NCBI GenBank assembly: GCA_946902875.1
Contig: OX336336.1
Coordinates: 4,000,545-4,064,544, forward strand
DNA length: 64,000 nt
From: Nematopogon swammerdamellus
Taxonomy: Eukaryota > Arthropoda > Insecta > Lepidoptera > Adelidae
Direction of reading: 5' to 3'
A program made the translations under genes and the position numbers. The notes below the pieces were generated by a model, which did no database searches, was not told the DNA's origin, and saw only the letters and a program-made list of their open reading frames with translations. This document shows, piece after piece, positions 21,463 to 31,720 of this stretch. The stretch's first letter is position 1, and each line of letters begins with the position of its first letter.

Positions 21463-22018
21463 ATGATACCCTATACGAAATCCCAGCTTGTGCCTTTGGA
21501 TTCAATCCAGCGTCGAGCCGTGCGACTAGTGGGTGACCCCGACGTGTCCCGCGATCTAGAACCACTGCAACTACGTAGGGATGTCGGCGCCCTAAGTTTG
21601 TTCTATCGTTTATTCCATGGGGAATGCTCAGAGGAGCTATTTAACGCGATCCCGCCGTCCCCTTTCCTCCTCCGCACAACGCGCACTGGGCAAGGATTGC
21701 ATCCCTATACGCTGGACTTACCACGGATGCATACCAATCGGTTCTGCAGATCTTTCCTCTACAGAACTGGTAAACTCTGGAACGCTCTCCCTGCCCACAC
21801 ATTTCCCCCCAAGTACCGTCTCGGGTCCTTCAAAAGAGGCATGAATAGGCACTTGTCAGGCCGGCATGGCAATCGCAACCCCCGCGTACGACCGAATGTC
21901 CATGGGCGTCGTCAGACACCTTATGGGTGGCTAGGCTTCACATGTCGCGCTTTCTATAAAAACAATGAAAAAAAAATTTTAGTCGAGGATTTAGACCATT
22001 TTAGACGAATGTCCTCCT
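21463..22018 (+). pseudogene. Jockey/CR1-type LINE C-terminal fragment
   Basis: The longest open copy in the window. It shows LDSIQRRAVRLVGD near residues 16-29, LSLFYRLFHGECSEELF near 45-62, RFCRSFLYRTGKLWNALP near 92-109 and a basic tail. This region follows the RT and thumb in jockey-like polyproteins. The RT core is absent, so it is a 5'-truncated insertion; the first Met is internal. The 3' end CGAATGTCCATGGGCGTCGT is reused in three other fragments (29.8, 34.8-35.3 and 47.6-47.9 kb). Confidence 0.85.
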
Positions 22019-22061
22019 AGCCTTGTTTTGTTCTTAGCGAGGTTCTAGGGTTGATTGAGTA

Positions 22062-22350
22062 TCTGTACTGAAGCCTACGCCGTCTGTCTTACCGTCTGTC
22101 CGAGGGCTGTGTCTTTTGTAATAGATAGTCGGTTAACATTTTCACAGAATATGTGTTATTTATTATGGTGGATATCCTAACAAATAATAATAAAAAAAAC
22201 AAATAAGGGGGGTCCCCATCCAACAATTGTTTTTGTACCTTGGTGGAGATTATAGTGCTAATTCTAAAGTGAAACAACAAATAATAAAAACCTGCCAATT
22301 ACGTTGTGGTACGGAACCCTCGGTGCGTGAGTCCGACTCGCACTTGGCAA
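22062..22350 (-). mobile_element. Rep-E, shortened copy
   Basis: CCGTCTGTCCGAGGGCTGTG, TTTTCACAGAATATGTGTTA and the end GTGAGTCCGACTCGCACTTG are all typical. The central ACAACAAATAATAAAA unit is repeated. Confidence 0.8.
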
Positions 22351-22649
22351 AGCTGTCTGAAATCTCAATCTGTGTGTGGAACGCGTTCAGCTTTCGATAC
22401 AAAATTGTATTGCAATCGCCATTGGCCTTGATCGCCTGTTAGCTCTCCGCATAGACAGCTCGCAGACGGCTCGTAGACAGGTCGCGGCTGCGCGGCTGTT
22501 GTTCTCTCTATATCGCTTGGGTATTTTTATCGCATGTAGGTCTTGCGAGTTGAGAACATTGATTACAGTTAGAACCCCGATTATCCAAGCTCGCATTAAC
22601 CGAGGTCGCCTTTAAACCAAGTTTAACCGTGCTGAAAAATTTTCGATTT
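22351..22649. other. Unassigned stretch
   Basis: No family in this window matches. Antisense ORF pairs at 22376-22615 have no motif. Confidence 0.4.
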
Positions 22650-22837
22650 TTTGAGGAATAAGATTTATTAAATTACAAATTTTAAAAACCCGCGACCTTT
22701 AAAAAGTCAAAAATAATTTCTGTTTGTGTGATTATAGTCCAAACTCTAATGACAACAAATAATAAAGAAACCGGTCAATAACGTGGCGATAAGGAACCCT
22801 CGGTGCGCGAGTTCGACTCGCACATGGCCGGTTTTTT
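22650..22837 (-). mobile_element. Rep-E end plus part of Rep-G
   Basis: TTACAAATTTTAAAAACCCG and the TTTAAAAAGTCAAAAATAAT arm of Rep-G precede the Rep-E end GTGCGCGAGTTCGACTCGCA and CATGGCCGG. Confidence 0.75.
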
Positions 22838-24080
22838 TTTTTAGAAATTAACTAGCTCTTTTACTTACGATCTTCCTGAAGTAAGAACAGCTAGCCACTA
22901 TCCGCACCTTAATGCCATTACGGAGTTACACAATAATAATTTACAAAGTTGGCACTGCTAAAGAATAGGTAATGTTATGCTGGACAAAAACGTTCATTCA
23001 TCTTTGTCGTTCTCTGTTCAGCAGCGTGATCCGGTTTTGGCGCAACAAAAGCCATTTGAACAAACTAAGCAAACCTCATAGCCAGTAGAACATAATATTC
23101 GAATGAGCGGCTCCAACTGTGCTCTTGGTATGCCTAAGGGTCGATTGCACCATCAGACACTTAACAATTAAGTCCACTTATTGTCATGTTAAAGACATTT
23201 ACGATAAAAGTCAAGTGAACCAATGACGAAATACTTTCATTGGAACCATTTAATTTCCTAGGCACTTAGGAAAAATCTATTTGACATTTGCCATGCAGAG
23301 CGAAGAATAGCGTCAGCTCTCTGTCATACTGTTTTAGGAACTAATGTGGCTTTATTTGTTGTTTATTTATTACACAGAATGTAGAGCCATCTCTGTCTTC
23401 TTAACGTTGAAAGATAGAGATTACACTAAATAATTTGTTCATTGCTGGTTATAGAAAGCTGGCAGAACGTATAAATGTATGACTTGATAAAAAAAGAACG
23501 CACTCTCATATAATTACGCCCATTAGCTAAAGGCGAGTCATTAATTTTGTCTTGGTGCAAGTAGAGGTTTCACTTATAGACTTACGTATTTAGTCTGTCG
23601 TTAGTTAACGGGCCTTTAGAGTTATTTAAGTCTGTGTTGGCGAAGTCGGTCTTGCGCCTCGGTGCAGTCTTTGCAATAATTTCGCTCGCTCGGGGCTTGT
23701 CTCTCTCAGGATTGTCGGCAGATTCAAACACCATACATATTCATCAGGTACAGTTTCTCAGAGCGTTTTCTACGTGAATTCCGCGCCTGTTCTCATAATT
23801 CAGTTTACGTCCGCCACGGACGGACAGTTTAACGGCTTGCCGCATGTTTAGCCATCTTGCCGCGCCGCCGCTGCCGCCAGTTCAATTTTGTTTAGATGGC
23901 TTGTCGTATTTGATATATTATGTAAGTATTCGACTGACTATATTTTTCATTCGCAATAAAAACAATCCCCGTGTTCTGATTCCGGCGAGCTCGGTGGTGG
24001 GATGATTATGGTGTAGTCTGCCGTGTGTGTGTGGCTAGCAAGTATAGCAAATTTGGAACGGAATAATGTAGAGTTCGGCT
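22838..24080. other. Mostly low-copy stretch, no gene recognised
   Basis: One repeat-like start (GATTGCACCATCAGACACTT near 23145) resembles the small MITE at 2441. A CpG-rich patch at 23640-23890 includes CTTGCCGCGCCGCCGCTGCC. No ORF is convincing. Confidence 0.5.
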
Positions 24081-24459
24081 ATCAGTCACGGTAGATCAGT
24101 GGTGCGGTCGGTCGACTGTTGTTAAGCAACCATAAGCGCGGTCAGTACTTGGATGGAGCTGCCCGACCGTTGGAGGCTGATCGTGGTTCGGATTCCACGT
24201 TAAACTGTACTGTAGGACCCTTTTCTTTTTACCTTACTAGGTGGTAGGGTTTATCCAGGCCGGGTTGGTACCACTGCACCGAATGAAACGTTGATGGAAA
24301 CGACTATGTAAATAGTTCGTGTTTTTCGTCCAGTTCAGTATAGCCGACATGAAATGAAGGAAAGCGCTGACATGGCACCTAGTTCACCCGGTTTTATAGG
24401 TTGACATCACGGATGTTGTAGGTGATGTAGCGAACCGTGTCAGTTTTCATAAAAAAAAA
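24081..24459 (+). mobile_element. SINE-A, full-length reference copy
   Basis: Best copy for the head. The A-box region is GGTAGATCAGTGGTGCGG (one change from the 6.3-kb copy). The 5S-like segment GTTAAGCAACCATAAGCGCG and GTCAGTACTTGGATGG follows, then a B-box-like GTGGTTCGGATTCCACG. The body starts CTTACTAGGTGGTAGGG and contains GGTTGGTACCACTGCACCGA. The 3' end is CCGTGTCAGTTTTCAT plus about nine A. The head thus looks like a tRNA with a 5S rRNA segment between its A and B boxes. Confidence 0.92.
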
Positions 24460-24988
24460 TCAGAATGAGCAAGCTAAAAAACTATATTCATCTCTCACTT
24501 CAACGCATTGAAAGCACAAATGAGTTCGATCGAATGGTGTTGGCCAATGGTCATGTTTCACTTGGGAAACTGTTATAGTCAACAAAAACTTAGTCGCACC
24601 CACCACGCGCCAAACGGTGCGTGAAATGTATGAATAAATTCACGCAGTTTCCGGTGTGAGGCGAGAACGACGACAAAAAGCGGAGAAAGGTATATGCTTT
24701 CTAGCATTACTTGTTCTAGAGAATTACCGAACACCTACATAAGTACTAGCCCGATAGATTATGATTGCGGTGCACTCAGGGCCTAATGACAATAACTAGT
24801 GTTAGCTCTCTTTGAAAGGAATTTTGCCCGCGGAGTGAAATATCTTATTGAAGTAAATAATATGCGGGCGGTCGATGCATTATGCATTGTGTGTTATAGT
24901 CACTGAGGATTGCGAGTGTCTACTTAGTGTTCGTAAGTAGTAGGTAATTTTCTTGCAGGCCTGCCAGTGGAATGACGTAAGGCGTCGT
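24460..24988. other. Unassigned stretch
   Basis: No gene or family recognised. Confidence 0.45.
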
Positions 24989-25015
24989 AAAAGCTAGTAT
25001 TAAATACTAGCTTTT
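24989..25015. repeat. Palindrome of two Hel-J 3' tips
   Basis: AAAAGCTAGTATT, A, AATACTAGCTTTT. Both halves equal the Hel-J terminus AAAAGCTAG, so two 3' ends lie head to head with 9 bp between the CTAG words. Confidence 0.75.
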
Positions 25016-25335
25016 TTTCCGCGGCTTCGCTCGCGTGAAATTCGTATTTAAAAGGAAGAAAGATAGTAAGCCCGCTACCGTACCTTTATTTCGGCGCGCG
25101 GAACAATTCGATTTGTATGAGAGCCACATCTTAGCGTAACCGGAGCTGAATTTTATTTAGCCTTTCCTGTGTCCCGTATAGTTAAATGTGCTTGTACTAA
25201 GTTTTATCAAATTCGGATGATCGGTTTAAGAGTTATGGAGGAACATACATACAGACAAGATTTCTAAAAATCGTCGATTTAGTTTTAATATCATGAATAG
25301 AGTCTACAAACGCTGTATCTCATAAAACAAAGTAT
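25007..25335 (-). mobile_element. Hel-J (Helitron-like), 5'-truncated
   Basis: On the minus strand it ends CGCGAGCGAAGCCGCGGAAA...GCTAG followed by T. Internal blocks GCGCGCCGAAATAAAGGTAC and CTCCATAACTCTTAAACCGA match the other copies. The TC start is missing. Confidence 0.75.
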
Positions 25336-25841
25336 AGTTATAGTTCTTAGATTTGAAAGTGAAGGATATTTTTTTCCTGTGTTCGTAGAAGAGTTTTGAA
25401 AATTCTGTTCGCTAAAGTATGTTGATAAGCTTGTTGCCAGCATGATAAACCAGCTTTCAACATGCGCGATATTCTTGGTATGTCACAGACAGTGATCGAG
25501 AATGGTTTTCTCACACTCCGTTTTGCAGTTCAGCACTCGCCAGCTCCAGCGATAGTCTATTCTCCTCGTCTCTTAGTTCCGGCCGCCCTGTACACACACA
25601 CGCCACGTGCGGGGCGTGGCGAAAGTGATCTGTGCAGTCGCAGGCGCATACTCGGAGACAATCGCACAATGCTGGGAAGAGCTCGGTGAAATGGCGCCTG
25701 CTCAGCTTCGCGGACGCGAGCGAATATTGTTTTTGTCGCGCGCTGCGTTTCTTTTTGTGTTGAATGCATAAATCACATCACCTTTGTTAGCTAATTAAGA
25801 ATAGGTATAACCCTGAAATACATTATACACACATACATTTA
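25336..25841. other. Unassigned stretch with a CpG-rich core
   Basis: The GC-rich part is 25560-25740, with GCCACGTGCGGGGCGTGGCG including CACGTG. ORFs on both strands lack motifs. A promoter-like role is possible but unsupported. Confidence 0.4.
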
Positions 25842-25915
25842 TACCACACGCTGTATCCCGACAATCGGTGTAAGCAGAGTAATGGGTGTTGTGCTACAGG
25901 CACTCTTGAAATGTG
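25842..25915 (-). mobile_element. Rep-C 3' end fragment
   Basis: TACCACACGCTGTATCCCGA then CAATCGGTGTAAGCAGAGTA, reverse of the Rep-C end. Confidence 0.8.
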
Positions 25916-26028
25916 ATATTTAATAGTAGGTACCTATCCATGCTGACGGCGCGGCGGCGCCAAGTGTCTCGCGTATTCATAAAAAAAAAATTAACAAAAA
26001 GTAAAACTGAATAAAATGAAACCAACAT

Positions 26029-26092
26029 GGACAGGAAAACGGAGTGTGGAAAGAGCACCCGCCAGGTGGGACGACGACATCAAGTATGTCGC
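26029..26092 (+). pseudogene. RTE C-terminal scrap
   Basis: GGAAAACGGAGTGTGGAAAG ... GGTGGGACGACGACATCAAG encodes a RSVERAPARWDDDIKYV-type stretch. No tail is attached. Confidence 0.75.
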
Positions 26093-26735
26093 TATGCCAA
26101 CTATAAAGCGGACGAAAAGGAGTTCTTCTATAACAACGCCTTTTGAAGATCCCCAGGTAAGAAAATAAGTAAATAAAATAGTAGTACAAACAAACACACA
26201 CCGGAAGACGGTTCCAAATTTTACATCTATTCTAAACAATAACCAACCCAAGTAAGTGGGTATTATATTATGTTCCAGCTCAGAGCAAACAATATTGACC
26301 TTTGCATGGCATTAAGCGCCCCCGGAGAATATCTTAACCTTTAAAATAAATGGTTTTGTTTTATAAAGGTATTTAAATCTCACTGGAACATCTAAGTATA
26401 TAAGAACACGAGATTCGCAACGTGGGGTTTTCACCGATGTTTTCTAGCACATTATGGATGACCAAGAGCTTGTCATGTCGCCAAGGGAAGCTATAAAAAT
26501 TATAAAACCAGCTTTATAATAAAAAAAACCGCATCCAAATCGGTCCAACCGTTTGGGAGCTACGATGCCACAGATACTCCCATACACACACACACACACA
26601 CACGCACATTAAACTTATAATATAACACTCCTATTTTTGCGTCGGCGCGGCGGCGGTTAAAAATAAATGTGATTAACATACAAATATTGCTGCACAATTA
26701 TTGTGAATACGACTTACGAGAAGGTACATACATAC
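26093..26735. other. Unassigned stretch
   Basis: A (CA)n run lies near 26584-26608. No gene recognised. Confidence 0.45.
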
Positions 26736-26737
26736 AA

Positions 26738-26999
26738 ACAACACGCTGTTTCCCGACAATCGGGGTAAGCAGAGTAATCGGAGTTGTGCTGCAAGTACTC
26801 TTTTAAATTACAGCACAACACCGCCCGACCACCACGTGTAGCAATGTATTAGGACACTGGACAAGATAACTATCAAGCAGCAAGTAAGGCACGAAGAACC
26901 ACCTGCTGCATGGATCGTTGGAAGGGCCGCGCCAAGGTGAGAGGTAGCTATCCCTTGTCCTTATTATGCACGGGGAGATGCACGGGGAGAGATGCAGCA
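26738..26999 (-). mobile_element. Rep-C, most of the element
   Basis: Runs from ACACGCTGTTTCCCGACAAT through the hairpin TACAGCACAACACC and AAGATAACTATCAAGCAGCA to ATGCACGGGGAGATGCACGG, where a 12-bp duplication occurs. Ends before the Rep-C start. Confidence 0.85.
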
Positions 27000-27870
27000 G
27001 GTACTCGAGCAATAATTCTGCGCGTGATATCGTGGCTAAGTTGTATGGAAAAGTGAAAGCGGCATTACGTGGCCGGTGTCATGTCATGGCCTATCTTAAT
27101 AATAAAATTCTTGAAACTAATTTGCCAGCGAGTCGGATCGCAAAATGACTTTCGGCCACAAAAAGCGCCCCTGCTGAGCGAACAGTGGTTTCGCTGAGAA
27201 TTTTCCCACCAGATTTTAATCATATTTTTGTTGTTATGACTAGCTAGAGGTACTCGCTTACCTAATCGCCGCCGCCAAAGAGAATACAATTATAAAATAA
27301 CCAATGTTATTAATATTTAGATACGTTGTCTACGCAACATTTGGTGTTTACAAATGGCACGACCGTGAGCGAAAGAATTGCAATGCCACGAGATGATTTT
27401 TAATGTAACGATATTACAAGAGGAAATAAGACGGCATGTATGTTGTTGAGAGCAAAAGTAAGTATATATTGCTCTGCATCGTCCGAACACGTCTGAACAC
27501 GCGTATCGCTGGTGCGAGACTGACTTCAGGTAGGACAAGTGTCATGATTTGCAAGTGCCACTTGTGGAGTTCGGATAACACATCTAGGTACAATTTTTTA
27601 ACATATAATATCATTGAATGTACCTATAATCTGGGGACACGGCAGTCCCCCGCCAAGTGATGCTCCACAAATATATACTTTAGAAGAATTTGTTTCACAT
27701 AAAATTTGACTTCTCATTCGCGCTCAACATTATACGCGCTTTTCCCGTAGTTCAAAGTGTATTGCCTCAACTCTCAAATGTGCAAGTGACCTAAAAAAAT
27801 TAAATGCCTAGCCATGCAAACATATATGTATGTACCTAGTTAAATAAAAGCCTAAAAACGTTAAACGTTT
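27000..27870. other. Unassigned stretch, no gene recognised
   Basis: AT-rich with no family match. ORFs of 60-75 codons on both strands show no motif. Confidence 0.45.
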
Positions 27871-27957
27871 TCCCTCGAATGGGATCAATATTCCGTCGAA
27901 TGGGATCAATATTCCCTCGAGTGGGATTAATATTCCCTTGAATGGGATCAATATTCC
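27871..27957. repeat. Four 21-bp repeats, left cluster
   Basis: Unit CTCGAATGGGATCAATATTC with a 21-bp step (GAATGGG-type words at 27877, 27898, 27919 and 27940). An inverted cluster of the same unit lies at 28660-28708. Confidence 0.85.
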
Positions 27958-28301
27958 CACCCGACAAACAACGTTAAAACGTTTGCCCAGTGCTACAAAG
28001 GCCTAATACCCGCCTAAGTGCTGCTCATTTCATTGTATGCTATGCAACAAAGACCTCCATAAACTGATAGCTATCCGTGAATATCTAGCAAATTACATTT
28101 AGCAACTTGAGTAGACCATTTGTGATATGAAGGAGACAAACAAAACAATTAAACGTCTAGAAATGTCTGAGAACGCGTTGCGTGCTGAATGTATAATGAA
28201 TGAATGAGTAATGAATGACGTATGAACCTACTCGACTCATCTTTGTTTGTTTTTACTAACATTCTTCCTAGAACAAACTGAAAGTTTTAAACTTGACCAG
28301 C
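27958..28301. other. Interior between inverted 21-bp clusters
   Basis: No gene recognised. Contains ATGAATGAATGAGTAATGAA near 28197. Confidence 0.45.
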
Positions 28302-28497
28302 TTTTTTTTTATGGAAACTGACACGGTTGGCTACATCACCTACAACATCCGTGATGTCAGCCCATAACACCGGGTGAACTAGGCGCCATGTCAGTGCTTC
28401 CCTTCATTTTGCGCCGGCTACACTAAACTGGACGGAAAACACTAACTATTTACATAGCGGTGGTACCAACCCGGCCGGGATAAACCCTACCACCTTG
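28302..28497 (-). mobile_element. SINE-A body copy
   Basis: Poly-T, ATGGAAACTGACACGGTTGG, body with the 26-27 bp after TTTACATAGC deleted, ending CCCTACCACCTTG. It is inserted between the two inverted 21-bp clusters. Confidence 0.87.
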
Positions 28498-28659
28498 TGC
28501 CGGGCGACAGCGGCACAACCCAAAAACTCGCTCGATTCAACCAATCACAAGCGTTACCAAATGCACTGAAGCGACTACGCTGACTGTCATGTACTCGGCG
28601 AGAGACGAAGCAGTTTTCAGGGACCATTTAAGGGACTTTTTGCCGTTTCTCCGCTCTAG

Positions 28660-28708
28660 GGAGTATTGATCGCATTCGAGGGAATATTGATCCCATTCGA
28701 GGAAAATT
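28660..28708. repeat. 21-bp repeats, inverted right cluster
   Basis: Two to three units of GGAATATTGATCCCATTCGA, the reverse complement of the cluster at 27871. Confidence 0.8.
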
Positions 28709-28830
28709 TTATTCAATTGGAGGATTGACGCAATTCCAATAAGTTATGTTTAAATGGAGGCGGGACTGGGTAAAATTCAGGAACTTTGACGACGAAACTT
28801 TGAAATGAAACACAGCAGGAGCGTTCTATT

Positions 28831-29270
28831 TTTAACCGACTTAAAAAAAAGGAGGAGGTTCTCAATTCCACTGTTTTTTTTTATGTTTGTCCTCTCATAA
28901 CTTTCGACTGGTTGAACCGATTTTGAAAATTCTTTTTTTATTTGAAAGCTGGTGCTTCCCATGTGGTCCCATTTTAATTTCGTCAAGATCGTATTGGAAA
29001 GCGAGTTGGAATCGAGAAGCCGAAGGCCGAGCGATTCCGCCGAGTACATTAATAGCAAAAAATTACTAAAAAAAACTGTGAAATAAAAAACTATTTAACA
29101 AAATATAAAACCGCCTTCAAAAATGTATGAAATAAAAAAAAACCAAACCCTAGAGTTGAAGGCGGTGCTAAAGCAAGCAAAAATCACCGACCGCCTTCAA
29201 CTCTAGGGTTCGATTTTTTTTATTTCATACATTTTTGAAGGAGGTTTTTATATTTTGTTAAATAGTTTTT
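28831..29270 (+). mobile_element. Rep-L element, compact copy
   Basis: Starts TTTAACCGACTTAAAAAAAA then GGAGGAGGTTCTCAATTC. The 3' part is a long imperfect hairpin: AACCCTAGAGTTGAAGGCGG is inverted as CCGCCTTCAACTCTAGGGTT, with outer arms around AAATGTATGAAATAAAAAA. The larger copy is at 62.4-63.9 kb. Confidence 0.85.
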
Positions 29271-29615
29271 GTCTTCTTTATTGTTTGGCAATGTTGTCAT
29301 ATGTGCACTACCTTGATGAGATCATATCACGCGCACGTGAGCTCATGCGATTACTGGTTCACCGCCCGGTCCACCCACGCCCCCTACGAGATTTCACTAA
29401 ATCATAATAATTTGAGATTATATTCATGCGGTGGACGCGGCCTATTTAGGCATTTTATCAAGTTTGTATATCTTAATTTTAACAGCTCCCGTAAAAAGGA
29501 AGAGATTTCCCACCCACTAGTATTTTTAACGCCGACCAACGAGGTATATGATTATAAAATATAAATACATTTATTTAGTGTGACATTTTTGTGTTTGTCA
29601 AGGATGCGGAACCTC
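29271..29615. other. Unassigned stretch
   Basis: An 87-codon ORF at 29301-29564 has no motif. No family match. Confidence 0.4.
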
Positions 29616-29735
29616 AAAAATTGGCCTAGTGCGAATTGGAATCGCGCACCGAGCTTCCGTACCACCACCACATGTAATTGGTCGGTTTTTATTTATTTGT
29701 CGTTTTATAGAGTTTGCACTACAGGTTGCTTAGTA
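29616..29735 (+). mobile_element. Rep-E start fragment
   Basis: TTGGCCTAGTGCGAATTGGA then CGCGCACCGAGCTTCCGTAC and TAGAGTTTGCACTAC. The last block also follows the Rep-E start at 46.4 kb. Confidence 0.75.
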
Positions 29736-29738
29736 AGC

Positions 29739-30033
29739 CAGGGACCGCGCAAGGTGACAGGGGGGACGGGCAAGGTTATTATTTTTTTTTTTTTTTGCGG
29801 AAGCCGCATTGATTGAGACCCCCGCATGCGACCGAATGTCCATGGGCGTCGCTAGACACCTTATGGGTGGCTCGGCGCCACATGCCGCTCTTACTATAAA
29901 AAATATAATTTAAAAAATATTTCGGCGTATCATGCATGAGTTCTCACAGTTGCTCAGGGACCGTGCAAGGCGACAGGGGGGCGGGCAAGGTTATTTATTT
30001 TGTTTTTGTTTGCGGAAGCCGGCATTGATTGAG
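29739..30033. repeat. Pair of 79-bp direct repeats around a LINE tail
   Basis: CAGGGACCGCGCAAGGTGAC ... GCATTGATTGAG (29739-29817) recurs diverged at 29955-30033. Between them lies a jockey-type 3' end (29818-29895, containing CGAATGTCCATGGGCGTCGC). The arrangement suggests a long target duplication or a tandem duplication later split by the LINE. Confidence 0.7.
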
Positions 30034-30149
30034 TGACCGGTCACTTAAATGACCGTCTGACGTTTCTGACGTATCTGCGAGTTTGCTCCGCGCGCAGGCT
30101 CTGCGCACTTGCAGCTTTGTCTTGATTTCAAGATATTCTGTGAAGTAAA

Positions 30150-30510
30150 CTCACGAAGACCTACCCTACCCGCGCAGCTCTGAGTTTTATATTTTATTTA
30201 CTTAGCGTTCCCCCGACTCCTTTAAGACGAGACGGAAGTTAACTTTCTCCATACAAAATCGTCTTTCGGCATTTATGTTTTCTAGCCCCCTAGCCTAACC
30301 CTTATCCTATTTTTACAAAAAAAAAAATTGTCTTAAGGACAGTCCAATCCACGCTCGTACGCTGTTTAGATGAAATACACCTACAATATCGGCGCTAAAA
30401 ATTTATATTTCGACCGAAAAAATGTGATTTTTTTTTATGTCTTGAGAAGTCCATTAAGCTTTATTGAGTCACAGAGTCAATAAAGAGTAGATTCGACTGT
30501 CCTTATTACA
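30150..30510 (+). mobile_element. Rep-G fragment with MITE-F inserted at TTAA
   Basis: Rep-G sequence (GCGCAGCTCTGAGTTTTATA ... CCCGACTCC) runs to TTAA at 30222-30225, then switches to MITE-F (GACGAGACGGAAGTTAACTT). In intact Rep-G at 50.03 kb the same place reads CCTTTAAGTAAG, so this is a filled site. MITE-F here lacks its right end. Confidence 0.8.
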
Positions 30511-30932
30511 ACAAAAAGAATTCAGACACACAGACAGACGGAGGTGTCAAACTTCCTAATAAATAACACATATCATTTTGCGTCTGAGGTTAAAAATGTA
30601 TGTCAATGCACTGAATCAAAGAGTTTGTATTACCTGCAACTCTTTGCACTGAACGTGAACACAAGACGGTACTGGCCGAATTGGTCGTATTGGGCGTATG
30701 TACTTATGTTATCAATTATCATCTACTATCCGCCTCATTAAGTAACGTGTCATTGATCGATAACACCGTGTACCGTTCCCGCACGTTTCGCTATAGGTAA
30801 CTAACTGTCAAGAACATTGTTCTTGCTAACTGTATTAGGTATGTATATGTATAAATTACGTTTTGTCGTTAAAGGTAAATTACTATATTGTCGTTTTGTG
30901 GATATAGGTAACTAACTATATTATATGTATAA
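30511..30932. other. Unassigned stretch
   Basis: A short GACA microsatellite follows the truncated MITE-F. No gene recognised. Confidence 0.45.
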
Positions 30933-31306
30933 CTAGCTTTTGCCCCCGGCTTCGCTCGCGTAAAATTCGTATTTAAAAAGAAGAAAGCAAGTACGCCCGC
31001 TACCGTACCTTTATTTCGGCGCGCGGAACAATTCGGTTTGTATGAGAGCCACATCTTAGCGTAACCGGAACTGAATTTTATTTAGCCTACCTGTGTCCCG
31101 TATAAGTTAATGTGCTTGTACTAAGTTATATCGAATTCTGATGATCGGTTTAAGAGTTATGGACGAACATTAAGACATACATACGAGAAGATTTCTAAAA
31201 ATCGTCAATTTAGTTTATATCATAGATAGAGTCGACAAACGCAATATCTCATAAAACAAAGTAACTTACTCCGTGACCATCCCTTACAGATTTATTATTA
31301 GTATGA
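30933..31306 (-). mobile_element. Hel-J, complete copy
   Basis: On the minus strand it begins TCATACTAATAATAAATCTG after an A and ends GGGCAAAAGCTAG before a T. Interior blocks match the other copies. No coding capacity. Confidence 0.8.
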
Positions 31307-31436
31307 TGATGATTGATATTGATTGATTGATAAATTACGTTTTGTCGTTTTATAGATAGGGAAACGGAGTGTGGGATCATCCGTCAGGTCAGCATATCGG
31401 AAGCGATCAGTGATTCCGTACCGCTGAAGTTCGGGA

Positions 31437-31716
31437 GGTTTTTTTTATTTTTTTATATGTAGTCCGGTATGGATGGCTGAGTCGGAGGGGCCAAAGAGCA
31501 TGCTCCGACCAGCCAATATCACCTCCGAGAAGGTAGGTGCCATACCGGAGACTGCCCTGGATTGCTGGCTATACTGGACTAGAGGAGAATACAACAGAGG
31601 CTGCTATGCGGCCATCTTACATCCAGTACGGTGGTACCAAGTACCCACCCAGTCGGCTGCAATTTGAGCCTACCACCTAGTGAGGGGCAAGGGAAGGGAC
31701 CTACAGTTTTACACAG
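31437..31716 (-). mobile_element. SINE-B body copy
   Basis: Reverse of SINE-B: poly-T, GTATGGATGGCTGAGTCGGA, GACCAGCCAATATCACCTCC, GTACGGTGGTACCAAGTACC and CCTACCACCTAGTGAGGGGC. Inserted inside the RTE sequence just before the array. The tRNA-like head is absent. Confidence 0.87.
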
Positions 31717-31720
31717 GTCT

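Noticed and set aside
26583..26608. CA repeat as Z-DNA or regulatory element
   Set aside because: Ordinary dinucleotide microsatellite with no further support.
27871..27957. CRISPR-like array
   Set aside because: 21-bp repeats are directly adjacent with no spacers, and the DNA is animal. The other arrays likewise lack spacers.
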